The notes under the pieces were generated by a model. That model saw only the letters and a program-made list of their open reading frames with translations, was not told where the DNA came from and did not search any database. The position numbers were made by a program, and so were the translations under genes. A stretch of 64,000 bases of DNA from Campylobacter sp. TTU_617 (GTDB lineage Bacteria; Campylobacterota; Campylobacteria; Campylobacterales; Campylobacteraceae): NCBI RefSeq assembly GCF_016599045.1, contig NZ_JAENKV010000001.1, positions 1-64,000 on the forward strand, in the 5' to 3' direction. Below are positions 47,491 to 57,015 of this stretch, in pieces (position 1 is the first letter of the stretch; each line of letters opens with the position of its first letter).

Positions 47491-50061
47491 ATGGAAAATA
47501 TTTTTAACAAAGATACTGATATTGATCTTATTGATATAGAAAATTCTATTAAAAGTAGTTATCTTGATTATTCTATGAGTGTTATTATAGGACGTGCTCT
47601 ACCTGATGCAAGAGATGGTTTAAAGCCAGTTCATAGAAGAATTTTGTATGCAATGAATGATCTTGGAGTAGGCAGCAAAAGTAAGCATAAAAAATCAGCA
47701 CGTATTGTGGGGGATGTAATAGGTAAGTATCATCCTCATGGAGATAGTGCTGTTTATGATGCTCTTGTAAGAATGGCTCAAGATTTTTCTATGCGTTATC
47801 CAACTATAGATGGACAAGGAAATTTTGGATCTATTGATGGAGATAGTGCTGCTGCTATGCGTTATACTGAAGCTAAAATGACAATTTTAGCAGAAGAGCT
47901 TTTAAAAGATATTGATAAAGATACAGTTGATTTTATTCCAAATTACGATGGAACAACTACAGAGCCAGATATATTACCTTCTAGGGTTCCAAATCTATTG
48001 CTTAACGGATCAAGCGGTATTGCAGTGGGTATGGCAACAAATATTCCACCGCATAGTTTAAATGAATTAATAGATGCAATTTTATATTTAATTGATCATA
48101 AAGAAGCAAGCTTAGAAGAATTAATGCAATTTATTAAAGGGCCTGATTTTCCAACAGGAGGTATTATTTATGGAAAAAAGGGGATTATAGAAGCCTATAA
48201 AACAGGAAGAGGGCGTATTAAAATTCGTGCTAAAACACATATAGAAAAAAAAGTAAATAAAGACATTATAGTTATTGATGAGCTTCCCTATCAAACCAAT
48301 AAAGCAAGACTTATAGAACAAATTGCTGATTTAGTAAAAGAAAAACAAATTGAAGGAATTTCAGAAGTTAGAGATGAAAGCGATAGGGAAGGAATACGTG
48401 TTGTTATAGAACTTAAACGTGAAGCAATGAGTGAGATTGTTTTGAATAATCTTTTTAAATCAACAACAATGGAAAGTACTTTTGGTGTAATTATGTTAGC
48501 TATTTATAACAAAGAGCCAAAGATATTTTCTTTAATAGACCTTTTAAATTTATTTTTAACTCACAGAAAAACAATTATCATTAGAAGAACGATTTTTGAT
48601 CTTCAAAAGGCAAGGGCTAGAATGCATATTTTAGAAGGATTAAAAATTGCACTAGATAATATCGATGAAATCATAGCTTTAATTAAAAATAGCCCTGATA
48701 ATACAAAAGCTAAAGAAGAATTAGTTATAAAATTTAATTTAAGCGAAATTCAAGCAAGCGCTATTTTAGATATGAAGCTTGGACGTCTTACCGGACTTGA
48801 AAGAGAAAAAATTGAAAATGAGTTAAAAGAACTTATTTTAGAAATTGATAGACTAGAAAAAATCTTAAAAAGTGAAGTTTTATTAGAAAATTTAATAAAA
48901 GAAGAGCTTAAAGAAATAAGAACTAAATTTGATGTTCCAAGGATTACCCAGATTGAAGATGATTATGATGATATTGATATTGAAGATTTGATACCAAATG
49001 AAAATATGGTTGTTACCATAACTCATCGTGGTTACATCAAACGTGTGCCAAGTAAGCAATATGAAAAACAAAAGCGAGGAGGTAAAGGAAAACTCGCAGT
49101 TACTACCTATGATGATGATTTTATTGAAAGCTTTTTTACTGCCAATACTCATGATACTTTAATGTTTGTAACTGATCGCGGCCAACTTTATTGGCTTAAA
49201 GTTTATAAAATACCTGAAGGAAGTCGCACAGCAAAAGGAAAGGCTGTTGTAAATCTTATCAATCTTCAAGCTGATGAAAAAATTATGGCTATTATTCCTA
49301 CTACAGATTTTGATGAGAGTAAATCTTTATGCTTCTTTACTAAAAATGGTATAGTAAAAAGAACAAATTTAAGTGAATACCAAAATATTAGAAGTGTTGG
49401 AGTAAAAGCTATCAATCTTGATGAAAATGATGAGCTTGTTACCGCCATCATCGTTCAAAGAGATGAGAATGAAATTTTTGATAAAAATGATGAAGAAAAT
49501 ATACAAGAAGAAGTAAATGTTTTAGAAGAAAATGCAGACTTAAACGATAATATTCAAGGAAAAATGCTTTTTGCTGTTACTAAAAAAGGTATGTGTATCA
49601 AGTTTCCTCTTGCCAAAGTTAGAGAGATTGGTCGCGTAAGTCGAGGAGTAACCGCTATTAAATTTAAAGAAAAAAATGACGAATTAGTTGGGGCTGTTGT
49701 CATAGAAAATAACGAACAAGAAATCTTAAGCATAAGTGCTAAAGGTATAGGCAAAAGAACTACTGCTGGAGAATATAGACTTCAAAGTAGAGGTGGAAAA
49801 GGTGTTATTTGTATGAAGCTTACAGATAAAACTAAAGATTTAATTAGTGTTGTTATTGTAGATGAGAGCATGGATTTAATGGCATTAACAAGTAGCGGTA
49901 AAATGATACGCGTAGATATGCAAAGTATAAGAAAGGCTGGAAGAAACACAAGTGGAGTTATCGTTGTAAATGTAGAAAACGATGAAGTAGTTAGCATAGC
50001 TAAATGTCCAAAAGAAGAAAATGAAGAGGAGGAGGAAGAAGTAAATTTAAATTTGGAATAG
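47491..50061 (+). CDS. gyrA: DNA gyrase subunit A
   Basis: GyrA is the DNA-cleaving and rejoining subunit of gyrase, which introduces negative supercoils. It has 856 residues, with catalytic Tyr125 in AAMRYTEAK. The quinolone-resistance region reads [14 protein letters not shown], placing Ser at position 86 and Asp at 90. C. jejuni usually has Thr86, and resistance substitutions occur there. The GyrA box QKRGGKGK starts the C-terminal DNA-wrapping pinwheel, which ends in an acidic Glu-rich tail ([16 protein letters not shown]). The stop overlaps a sigma-54-type promoter for flgP. Confidence 0.98.
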   Translation: MENIFNKDTDIDLIDIENSIKSSYLDYSMSVIIGRALPDARDGLKPVHRRILYAMNDLGVGSKSKHKKSARIVGDVIGKYHPHGDSAVYDALVRMAQDFSMRYPTIDGQGNFGSIDGDSAAAMRYTEAKMTILAEELLKDIDKDTVDFIPNYDGTTTEPDILPSRVPNLLLNGSSGIAVGMATNIPPHSLNELIDAILYLIDHKEASLEELMQFIKGPDFPTGGIIYGKKGIIEAYKTGRGRIKIRAKTHIEKKVNKDIIVIDELPYQTNKARLIEQIADLVKEKQIEGISEVRDESDREGIRVVIELKREAMSEIVLNNLFKSTTMESTFGVIMLAIYNKEPKIFSLIDLLNLFLTHRKTIIIRRTIFDLQKARARMHILEGLKIALDNIDEIIALIKNSPDNTKAKEELVIKFNLSEIQASAILDMKLGRLTGLEREKIENELKELILEIDRLEKILKSEVLLENLIKEELKEIRTKFDVPRITQIEDDYDDIDIEDLIPNENMVVTITHRGYIKRVPSKQYEKQKRGGKGKLAVTTYDDDFIESFFTANTHDTLMFVTDRGQLYWLKVYKIPEGSRTAKGKAVVNLINLQADEKIMAIIPTTDFDESKSLCFFTKNGIVKRTNLSEYQNIRSVGVKAINLDENDELVTAIIVQRDENEIFDKNDEENIQEEVNVLEENADLNDNIQGKMLFAVTKKGMCIKFPLAKVREIGRVSRGVTAIKFKEKNDELVGAVVIENNEQEILSISAKGIGKRTTAGEYRLQSRGGKGVICMKLTDKTKDLISVVIVDESMDLMALTSSGKMIRVDMQSIRKAGRNTSGVIVVNVENDEVVSIAKCPKEENEEEEEEVNLNLE

Positions 50062-50070
50062 TTTTTGCTT
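50053..50070 (+). promoter_or_regulatory. Sigma-54 (RpoN) promoter of flgPQ
   Basis: TTGGAATAGTTTTTGCTT has GG at 50055-50056 and GC at 50067-50068, ten bases apart. It is nearly the same sequence as the flgL promoter at 541-558. It overlaps the gyrA stop codon and ends 36 bases before the flgP start. The downstream genes are flagellar. Confidence 0.8.
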
Positions 50071-50106
50071 TTTAACTTGGAATTACAATATATTGAAGGT
50101 GTATAT

Positions 50107-50625
50107 ATGAAAAAATTATTTTTTATGCTTATTATAGCAATGGTTTTTGGTGGATGTGTTCCTAATACAACAAAAATGAACAATACAACTGCAAATAATA
50201 CAGTTGCAAATAACAATCCAGATATTATTGTTCAAAAAGTTGATAAAGATGATGTAAGAAATATCATCAAAGAAGAAAAAATGTTAGCTCCTGATGTTAG
50301 CGAAACAGAACTTAGCTTTACAGCTGTTGGAGAAGGAATAGCTCCTTTAAATACCGTATCTTCCGCTCAAGCTTTAGCGCTTGCTAAAAGAGCTGCAATA
50401 ACTGATGCTTATAGACAACTTGCAAGCAAACTTTATGGAGTGAAAGTAAATGGTAAAGATACGGTAAAAGATGCTATGCTAAGAAGTTCAACAATTACTG
50501 CTCAAGTTAATGGACTTATAAAAAATGCAAGTATAATTGATGAAAGTTTTAATCAAGGACTTTATAGAGTTAATGTAGAACTTAAAATAGATGCAGACAA
50601 GTGGAAAGAATTATTTGCTTATTAA
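50107..50625 (+). CDS. flgP: Flagellar outer-membrane disk lipoprotein FlgP
   Basis: FlgP forms the basal disk under the outer membrane that anchors the high-torque Campylobacter motor. It has 172 residues from ATG 50107, with GAAGG upstream. A lipoprotein signal ends FGGC (Cys17). A low-complexity Asn/Thr stretch follows, then the conserved domain AQALALAKRAAITDAYRQLASKLYGVKV, known from the LPP20/FlgP family. An upstream in-frame TTG at 50065 would lie inside the promoter and is rejected. The flgQ gene overlaps it by 25 bases. Confidence 0.9.
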   Translation: MKKLFFMLIIAMVFGGCVPNTTKMNNTTANNTVANNNPDIIVQKVDKDDVRNIIKEEKMLAPDVSETELSFTAVGEGIAPLNTVSSAQALALAKRAAITDAYRQLASKLYGVKVNGKDTVKDAMLRSSTITAQVNGLIKNASIIDESFNQGLYRVNVELKIDADKWKELFAY

Positions 50626-51050
50626 TTTTATTAAATTTAAAACTATTTGCCCAAGATGAATTTATATTTTGGGCTGAACTTTCTAGTAAAAATTTAATTC
50701 TTTTTCATCAAAGTCAAAATATATCCTTAGCAATGACAAAAAGTGATAATTTTCTTAGTGATTTTGTATGCGAACTCCCCTATACTCAAAAAGACTATCT
50801 TAAATTTCCTAAAAATTCTTTAGGATTTATTGATGAAAATATGCCAAAAAAGATTAAATTAGATTTTTTAAATGCACACAAAGATGAATTAAATGAATGC
50901 TTTATAGGAGCTAAAATTCAAATAAAAAGTTTTACCCAAACAAATCTTTTAAAAGCTCAAAATGAAATTTATATAAAAATTTTACCCCTTCGTTTTAGTG
51001 TTGATTTTGGTTTAAATAGTGCACTGATTTACTATCTTAGAAAAAAATAA
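50601..51050 (+). CDS. flgQ: Flagellar protein FlgQ
   Basis: FlgQ is needed for FlgP stability and motility in C. jejuni. It has 149 residues with a signal peptide (about 1-17, LLNLKLFAQ) and no membrane helix after it. The start GTG at 50601 lies inside flgP, giving a 25-base overlap and translational coupling. Position and order (flgP-flgQ-flgR) match C. jejuni Cj1026c-Cj1024c. The sequence itself has few recognisable motifs; identity rests on context and size. Confidence 0.82.
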   Translation: MERIICLLILLNLKLFAQDEFIFWAELSSKNLILFHQSQNISLAMTKSDNFLSDFVCELPYTQKDYLKFPKNSLGFIDENMPKKIKLDFLNAHKDELNECFIGAKIQIKSFTQTNLLKAQNEIYIKILPLRFSVDFGLNSALIYYLRKK

Positions 51051-51208
51051 ATATAAATTATTTTAAATAAAATTAATTTTTAATTATCTTGTAATCAACA
51101 GATGAAAATTTTATATATAAAAATAATTTAAAAATTAACAAATACTTAATTTTACCTTTTTTAAAGTTCTATTTTGCTAATATCTAAGAAAAAGTTAAAG
51201 GTTGATTT

Positions 51209-52507
51209 ATGAATTTGGTTATAGTCGAAGATGATATCAATATGCGCAAATCTCTTGAAATTGCTTTGGCTGAATATAAAGAATTTACAATCAAATCTTA
51301 TAAGTCTGCTACAGAAGCCTTAAAAAAACTTGATGATAATGTAGATTTAATTATTACAGATATTAATATGCCTGGTATGGATGGGCTTGAATTTATAAAA
51401 GCTTGTCAAAATAAATATGATTTTATAATAATGACAGGTAATGCTACATTAAATCGTGCTATTGAATCAGTAAGACTTGGCGTAAAAGACTTTTTAACTA
51501 AACCTTTTGATATTGAAACATTAATTCAGGCTATAAAAAGAGCTAAAATTATTCAAGAAAAAACAAAAAAAAATCCAAGAAAAAAAGAAAATTTAGATAA
51601 TAACACTAAAGATTTTTTTGCCTCTTCTGAAAAATTAGAAAAAATTTTAGATTTAAGCTTAAAAGCGGCAAAAACTGATGCTTCTATAATGCTTTTTGGA
51701 GAAAGTGGAGTTGGAAAAGAAGTTTTTTCAAGATATATACACAAAAATAGCAAAAGATCAAATATGCCTTTTGTAGCTATTAATATGGCTGCTATTCCTT
51801 CAAATTTGATTGAAAGTGAATTATTTGGCTTTGAAAAAGGAGCATTTACTGATGCTAATTCATCAAAAATGGGACTTTTTGAATCAGCTAACGGCGGAAC
51901 GCTTTTTTTAGATGAAATTGGGGAAATGCCTTATGAAATTCAGGCAAAACTTTTAAGAGCATTACAAGAGAAAGAAATTACAAGATTGGGATCAACTAAG
52001 AGTATTAAAATTGATATTAGATTAATTTGTGCAACCAATGCTAATTTAGAAGAAAAAATTCAAAAAGAAGAATTTAGATCTGATTTATATTATCGTTTAA
52101 ATACTATTCCTATTAATATTCCGCCTTTAAGAGAAAGAAAAGAAGAAATACTTGATATTGCTAAGAAAATTTTAGAAGATACCTGTAAAGAATACGACTT
52201 TAAAAATAAAAAATTTTCCAAAGAAGCAAAAGAAGCGCTACTTGATTATGATTATCCAGGGAATATTAGAGAGTTAATTTCAATTGTTCAAAGAGCTTGT
52301 ATTTTAAGTGATAGTGATGAAATTTTGACTCAAGATCTTTTTTTAGAAGCAAGAAAAACAAAAAAAGAGATTAAAAATCTTGAAAAAGATTTAATTATTG
52401 AAGTTCTTCAAAGTGTTAATTTTAATATAAAAGAGGCTAGTGATATTTTAGGAATGCAAATTCATATTCTAGAAGAAAAAATTCAAAAATATAATATTAA
52501 AGGATAA
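51209..52507 (+). CDS. flgR: Sigma-54-dependent flagellar response regulator FlgR
   Basis: FlgR activates sigma-54 RNA polymerase at rod, hook and basal-disk promoters. It has 432 residues. The receiver has phospho-acceptor Asp51 in ITDINMPGMDG. The AAA+ domain has Walker A GESGVGKE near residue 164 and the sigma-54 contact loop GAFTDA (211-216; usually GAFTGA), and Walker B GGTLFLDEIGEM. A short C-terminal region could be a degenerate helix-turn-helix (NIKEASDILGMQIHILEEKI). The partner kinase FlgS is not in the window. Runs A9 (51565-51573) and A7 (51580-51586) fall between the domains, where phase variation is known in C. jejuni FlgR. Confidence 0.93.
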   Translation: MNLVIVEDDINMRKSLEIALAEYKEFTIKSYKSATEALKKLDDNVDLIITDINMPGMDGLEFIKACQNKYDFIIMTGNATLNRAIESVRLGVKDFLTKPFDIETLIQAIKRAKIIQEKTKKNPRKKENLDNNTKDFFASSEKLEKILDLSLKAAKTDASIMLFGESGVGKEVFSRYIHKNSKRSNMPFVAINMAAIPSNLIESELFGFEKGAFTDANSSKMGLFESANGGTLFLDEIGEMPYEIQAKLLRALQEKEITRLGSTKSIKIDIRLICATNANLEEKIQKEEFRSDLYYRLNTIPINIPPLRERKEEILDIAKKILEDTCKEYDFKNKKFSKEAKEALLDYDYPGNIRELISIVQRACILSDSDEILTQDLFLEARKTKKEIKNLEKDLIIEVLQSVNFNIKEASDILGMQIHILEEKIQKYNIKG

Positions 52508-52510
52508 AAA

Positions 52511-53539
52511 ATGCCAAAAAAGCAAAAAATTGCCATAGTTGGAGCTACAGGTGCCGTTGGTGAAGAAATTTTAAATGTTTTAGATGAATTAAAATTTCCA
52601 GTAGAAAGTATATTGCCTTTAGCTAGTGCCAAAAGTGCTGGGAGTGAAGTTGAATTTCAAAATAAATATTATAAAGTTCAAGAACTTAACGAAGAAGTTT
52701 TTAAAAATAATAAAATTGACATAGCTTTTTTTAGTGCTGGAGGTGAAATTTCTAAAAAATATGCCAAAATAGCAGCAGAAAATAAAGCTCTTGTGATAGA
52801 TAATACAAGTTATTTTAGGATGGATAAGGATATTCCTTTAGTTGTTCCTGAATGCAATAGCGAGGATATTAAGCTTTATAAAAAAACCGGAATTATAGCA
52901 AATCCTAATTGCTCCACTATTCAAATGGTACATATTTTAAAACCCTTAGATGATGTTTTTGATTTACAAAGGGTTGATGTAAGCACTTATCAGGCCGCAA
53001 GTGGTGCAGGAAAAGAGGGAATGAAAGAGCTTGTTGAAGCAATGCAAAGTTTTTTTGCTTTTAAATTAGATGAATTTCAAAGCAAAACTTTCCCATATAC
53101 CTTAGCCCTAAATTTGATACCACAAATTGATGAATTTATGGAAAATGGTTACACAAAAGAAGAATTAAAAATGATCAATGAGACTCAAAAAATTCTACAT
53201 AAAAAAATTGATATTTCAGCAACTTGCGTTAGAGTTCCGGTTCTTCGAAGTCATAGCGAATCTTTAACTTTACATTTTAAAAAAGAAGTTAATGTAAATA
53301 AGGCAAAAGAAATTTTAAAAAATGCACCAAGTGTTGTTTTAATGGATGATATAAAAAATAAAAAATATCCTATGCCTCTTTTCACAAGTGATACAAATGA
53401 AACTTATGTTGGACGTATCAGAGAAGATATTAATCATAAAAATATATTGCATCTTTGGTGTGTAGCTGATCAGATTCGTGTAGGAGCAGCAACAAATGCA
53501 GTAAGAATTGCTCAAAAATATTTAGAATTGATTAAGTAA
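52511..53539 (+). CDS. asd: Aspartate-semialdehyde dehydrogenase
   Basis: The enzyme reduces aspartyl phosphate to aspartate semialdehyde with NADPH, a branch point to lysine/DAP, threonine and methionine. It has 342 residues. The NADP motif is VGATGAVGEEIL (10-21), the catalytic Cys134 lies in NPNCSTIQM, and the active-site His region in RVPVLRSHSE. It starts three bases after the flgR stop and is followed by the YqhA-family gene. All core residues are present. Confidence 0.97.
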   Translation: MPKKQKIAIVGATGAVGEEILNVLDELKFPVESILPLASAKSAGSEVEFQNKYYKVQELNEEVFKNNKIDIAFFSAGGEISKKYAKIAAENKALVIDNTSYFRMDKDIPLVVPECNSEDIKLYKKTGIIANPNCSTIQMVHILKPLDDVFDLQRVDVSTYQAASGAGKEGMKELVEAMQSFFAFKLDEFQSKTFPYTLALNLIPQIDEFMENGYTKEELKMINETQKILHKKIDISATCVRVPVLRSHSESLTLHFKKEVNVNKAKEILKNAPSVVLMDDIKNKKYPMPLFTSDTNETYVGRIREDINHKNILHLWCVADQIRVGAATNAVRIAQKYLELIK

Positions 53540-53557
53540 AATTTTAAAAGGAGTGCA

Positions 53558-54064
53558 ATGTTAGAAAAATTTTTTGAATCTTTACTAATTAGAAGTCGTA
53601 TTGTTACGATTTTACCTGTTATTTTTGGACTTATTGGTTCTTTTGTTTTATTTATTATTGCAAGTTATGATATTTTAAAAGTTATTCTTTTTACCTACCA
53701 GTATTTTTTTATTAGCAATTCTCAAATAGATTTACACGATGATGTTATAGGTCTTATTATTGGTGCTGTTGATTTATATTTAATGGCGCTTGTTTTATTT
53801 ATTTTTTCTTTTGGAGTATATGAGCTTTTTATTAGCGAAATAGAAGAATTTAAACAAACAAAACAAAGTAAAGTTTTAGAAGTTCATAGCTTAGATCAAC
53901 TTAAAGATAAACTTGCCAAAGTTATTATTATGGTTTTAGTGGTTAATTTTTTTCAAAGAGTGTTGCAAATGAAATTTAGCTCTCCACTTGATATGAGCTA
54001 TCTTGCAGCATCTATTTTAGCTTTATGTATAGGACTTTATTTTTTACATAAAGGCGGTCATTAA
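53558..54064 (+). CDS. YqhA-family (UPF0114) inner-membrane protein
   Basis: This 168-residue protein has four hydrophobic segments (about 13-37, 65-90, 122-140, 145-162). Its start reads LEKFFESLLIRSRIVTILPVIFGLIGSF and its middle has DLYLMALVLFIFSFGVYELFIS, both typical of YqhA/UPF0114 proteins. Their role is unknown, though they are widespread in proteobacteria. It follows asd by 18 bases, as in C. jejuni (Cj1022c). Confidence 0.82.
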   Translation: MLEKFFESLLIRSRIVTILPVIFGLIGSFVLFIIASYDILKVILFTYQYFFISNSQIDLHDDVIGLIIGAVDLYLMALVLFIFSFGVYELFISEIEEFKQTKQSKVLEVHSLDQLKDKLAKVIIMVLVVNFFQRVLQMKFSSPLDMSYLAASILALCIGLYFLHKGGH

Positions 54065-54085
54065 TCAGTGGTTATTTTTTTTTGC

Positions 54086-54091
54086 TATAAT
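54086..54091 (+). promoter_or_regulatory. -10 box upstream of the porin remnant and liv cluster
   Basis: TATAAT preceded by a long T-run, 26 bases before the ATG at 54118. It may drive the remnant, the cytochrome c and possibly the liv operon, because no terminator is visible between them. Confidence 0.5.
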
Positions 54092-54117
54092 CAAAAGTTA
54101 TTTTTAAAGTGATATTG

Positions 54118-54306
54118 ATGAAAATAATATTTGTCTTGATAAGTTTATTATCTTTTTGTTTTAGTACTCCTTTGGATGAAATTTTTAAAGATATTAATGT
54201 TTCTGGAGTTATACGCTACAGATATGAATATCATAAGATAAATGGTTTTAATCAAAAACAACAAAAATATCACAATAAAACAAATATTGAATTTTCTATA
54301 AAATAA
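54118..54306 (+). pseudogene. Truncated MOMP-like porin remnant
   Basis: This 62-codon reading frame has a good signal peptide (1-17, LSFCFSTPLDE). Its mature part starts like Campylobacter porins: LDEIFKDINVSGVIRYRYEY, compared with the VSGVLRYRYD-type start of PorA. The frame ends after NIEFSIK, with no barrel following and the next gene starting 13 bases later. It is probably the broken 5' end of a porin-family gene. It could instead be a small functional peptide, since the frame is intact; the N-terminal-only similarity favours decay. Confidence 0.55.
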
Positions 54307-54319
54307 AGGTTTTGTAATT

Positions 54320-54745
54320 ATGTTTAGATTGATATTGCTTATATTAGTTTTTAAAAGTCTGCTTTTTGGTATCAATTTGAAGTCTATTTTTGATTATACT
54401 TTTAATACGAATAAAGAATATGATTCTCAAAGAGGAGAAGAAATTTATTTTCAAAAAAAATGTAATGTTTGTCACGGCAATCAAGGAGAAAAAAAATTTT
54501 CTAACTCTAAAAGATTAAAAGATATGACTCCAGAACAGATAAAAGCTTCTTTAATAGCTTATACTCTTGAGCCATCTAAAACAAATACTCAAATGGCTTT
54601 ATATGCAAGAGAATTAAGTCATAATGATATAGACAATATCATTGCTTATCTCAAAGGTGGGGATTTTGCTTTTAAAATTCAAGAAAAAGAGTTGTTAGAA
54701 GAAGAACCTCCTAAAAAAACTGAACACGGAACTTTTATAAAATAA
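54320..54745 (+). CDS. Periplasmic monohaem cytochrome c
   Basis: The protein has 141 residues with a signal peptide or anchor (1-16). A class I cytochrome domain contains the haem motif CNVCH and a later Met-containing segment (KDMTPEQIKASL, or MALYARELS) that may supply the sixth ligand. It ends in a charged tail. It would shuttle electrons in the periplasm. It is just upstream of livJ, as in C. jejuni (Cj1020c), and ccsBA for haem attachment lies 5.7 kb downstream. The partner oxidase or reductase is not apparent. Confidence 0.88.
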   Translation: MFRLILLILVFKSLLFGINLKSIFDYTFNTNKEYDSQRGEEIYFQKKCNVCHGNQGEKKFSNSKRLKDMTPEQIKASLIAYTLEPSKTNTQMALYARELSHNDIDNIIAYLKGGDFAFKIQEKELLEEEPPKKTEHGTFIK

Positions 54746-54764
54746 TATTTTAAGGAAAATATTA

Positions 54765-55880
54765 ATGAAAAAAAATGTTTTTATATTATGTATTTTACTT
54801 CTTGGTAATTATATTAATGCAAAAGAAGTACGTCTAGGAGTTGCACTACCTCTTACGGGTTCTGTTGCTGCCTATGGGCAAGATATTTTATCTGGAATAG
54901 AAGTTGCAAGTAAATTAAATTCTAAGCTTTCAAATGGAGATGAAGTAAAGGTTATTCTTATTGATACTAAAGGGGATAAGCTTGAAACATCAAATGGTCT
55001 TAATCGTCTTATTTCTCAAGATAAAGTTTTAGGACTTATTGGAGAAGCAACAACTCCAAATACTATTCAAGCTATTTCAATTGCTGAGGATAAAAAAGTT
55101 CCTATTATTGCACCAGTGGCTTCTGGTGATAAACTTTTAAACAAAAAACAATATGCAAGTAGGGTATGTTTTAAAGATAGTTTTCAAGGAGAAAAATTTG
55201 CCTCTTATATTGCTAAAGAGCTTAATTTAAAAAATGTTGTAATTATCATAGATCAAGGTAATATTTATTCCTTAGGTCTTGCTAAAGCTTTCGAAAAGGC
55301 CTTTGAAGAAAATGGTGGAAAAATAATCAAAAAATTAATTATTAATTCTGGAGATAAAGATTTTAGAGCTATAGCTTCTCAGTTAAAAAGCTTAAATCCT
55401 GATTTTGTTTATATGCCTATTTATCACCCAGAAGCAGCTTTAATTGCAAGGCAAGCTAAACAAATTGGATTTGATAAAATTTTAGCCGCTGGAGATGGAG
55501 TAGCAAATCAAACTTTTATAAAACTTGGGGGAAATTCTGTGGATGGAGTGATTTTTACCGATAGCTTTGATTTTAATAATCCCACAACAGAGCTTGGAAA
55601 AAAATTTATATCAGCTTATGAAAAAGAAAAAGGAACTAAAGAAGTTCCTGCATTTTCAGCTATGGGTGCTGATGCTTATTTTGTAATGGTAAATGCTATG
55701 AATGAATGCATTGCTAATCTTAATACAGAATGTATTAATAATAAAATTCATCAAACTAAAAATTTTCAAGGTGTTAGCGGGATAATTAGCATTGATGAAA
55801 GTGGAAATGCAATTCGTTCTGTAGTAATCAAAGAAATCAAAAATCAAAAACAAGTTTATAAAACAAGTATAAACCCATAA
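54765..55880 (+). CDS. livJ: Branched-chain amino acid binding protein LivJ
   Basis: This periplasmic binding protein is for leucine, isoleucine and valine. It has 371 residues with a signal peptide (1-18, LLGNYINAK) and the type I fold start VRLGVALPLTGSVAAYGQDIL. Motifs such as GEATTPNTIQAISIAEDKKVPIIAP line the ligand cleft. The last 100 residues are identical to LivK, encoded by an identical 303-bp block (55551-55853 versus 56679-56981). Tandem livJ and livK arise by duplication; gene conversion is the likely cause of the shared block. Confidence 0.93.
   Translation: MKKNVFILCILLLGNYINAKEVRLGVALPLTGSVAAYGQDILSGIEVASKLNSKLSNGDEVKVILIDTKGDKLETSNGLNRLISQDKVLGLIGEATTPNTIQAISIAEDKKVPIIAPVASGDKLLNKKQYASRVCFKDSFQGEKFASYIAKELNLKNVVIIIDQGNIYSLGLAKAFEKAFEENGGKIIKKLIINSGDKDFRAIASQLKSLNPDFVYMPIYHPEAALIARQAKQIGFDKILAAGDGVANQTFIKLGGNSVDGVIFTDSFDFNNPTTELGKKFISAYEKEKGTKEVPAFSAMGADAYFVMVNAMNECIANLNTECINNKIHQTKNFQGVSGIISIDESGNAIRSVVIKEIKNQKQVYKTSINP
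55551..55853 (+). repeat. Identical 303-bp block, copy 1 (livJ 3' end)
   Basis: Reading base by base, this stretch is the same as 56679-56981 at an offset of 1128 bases. The sequence diverges on both sides (G versus C before, G versus A after). Confidence 0.9.
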
Positions 55881-55898
55881 ATATTAAAAGGTAAAATA

Positions 55899-57008
55899 AT
55901 GAAAAAATTTCTAATTTTAATAAGTTTTTTGACTTTATCCTTAAATGCGAAAGAAATAAATTTAGGAATTATACTCCCATTAAGCGGTTTAACTGCTGCT
56001 TATGGGCAAAGTGCTCTAGAGGGTATTAAACTTGCTAATGCTTTAGAAAATACACTAAAAAATGGTGATAAAGTAAATTTGATTGTTATTGATACAAAGG
56101 GAGATAAAATAGAATCCTCAAGTGGAACCAATCGTGTTATTTCTCAAGATAAAGTTTTAGGACTTATTGGAGAAATGGTTACAGCTAATACTTTACAAGT
56201 TATGAAAATAGCTGAAGATAATAAAATTCCACTTATTGCACCTGCTGCTACTGGAGATAGATTGCTAGATAAGAAAAAATATTCAAGTAGGGTGTGTTTT
56301 AGTGATAATTTCCAAGGCTCATCTATGGCCAAGTATGTTTATAATACCTTAGGTTATAAAAATGCTGTAATTATAGTTGATCAAAGCAATGATTATTCTT
56401 TAGGTCTTGCTAAAGCCTTTGAAAAAGAATTTAGTTCAAATAATGGTAAAATTTTAAAAACAATTAGAATTAATTCTGGAAATAAGGATTTTAAAGCTAT
56501 TGTTACTCAGATCAAAAGCATCAATCCTGAATTTATATTTTTACCTATTTATTATACAGAAGCATCTTTATTTGCAAGACAAGCTAGAAATTTAAATCTT
56601 AACACCCCAATGGGTTCTGGAGATGGAGTAGCAAATCAAACCTTTATTAATTTAGCTTTAGAAGCTAGCAATGGCTACATTTTTACCGATAGCTTTGATT
56701 TTAATAATCCCACAACAGAGCTTGGAAAAAAATTTATATCAGCTTATGAAAAAGAAAAAGGAACTAAAGAAGTTCCTGCATTTTCAGCTATGGGTGCTGA
56801 TGCTTATTTTGTAATGGTAAATGCTATGAATGAATGCATTGCTAATCTTAATACAGAATGTATTAATAATAAAATTCATCAAACTAAAAATTTTCAAGGT
56901 GTTAGCGGGATAATTAGCATTGATGAAAGTGGAAATGCAATTCGTTCTGTAGTAATCAAAGAAATCAAAAATCAAAAACAAATTTATAAAGATATTATTA
57001 ACCCTTAG
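55899..57008 (+). CDS. livK: Branched-chain amino acid binding protein LivK
   Basis: This second periplasmic binding protein is encoded 18 bases after livJ. It has 369 residues with a signal peptide (1-17, LTLSLNAKE) and the same fold start, INLGIILPLSGLTAAYGQSAL. The N-terminal two-thirds differs clearly from LivJ, so ligand preference may differ, while the C-terminal third is identical. The liv permease genes follow at once (livH 7 bases on), in the order livJKHMGF, as in C. jejuni Cj1019c-Cj1014c. Confidence 0.93.
   Translation: MKKFLILISFLTLSLNAKEINLGIILPLSGLTAAYGQSALEGIKLANALENTLKNGDKVNLIVIDTKGDKIESSSGTNRVISQDKVLGLIGEMVTANTLQVMKIAEDNKIPLIAPAATGDRLLDKKKYSSRVCFSDNFQGSSMAKYVYNTLGYKNAVIIVDQSNDYSLGLAKAFEKEFSSNNGKILKTIRINSGNKDFKAIVTQIKSINPEFIFLPIYYTEASLFARQARNLNLNTPMGSGDGVANQTFINLALEASNGYIFTDSFDFNNPTTELGKKFISAYEKEKGTKEVPAFSAMGADAYFVMVNAMNECIANLNTECINNKIHQTKNFQGVSGIISIDESGNAIRSVVIKEIKNQKQIYKDIINP
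56679..56981 (+). repeat. Identical 303-bp block, copy 2 (livK 3' end)
   Basis: Second copy of the livJ 3' block; both are in the same frame and the same orientation. Confidence 0.9.
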
Positions 57009-57015
57009 GAATATT

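Noticed and set aside
48121-50216. Several 60-140 codon minus-strand frames across gyrA and flgP
   Set aside because: All are antisense to strongly conserved genes, without ribosome sites or domain character.
54070-54085. GG...TTGC resembling a sigma-54 promoter
   Set aside because: The spacing is twelve bases rather than ten, and a TATAAT box overlaps it.
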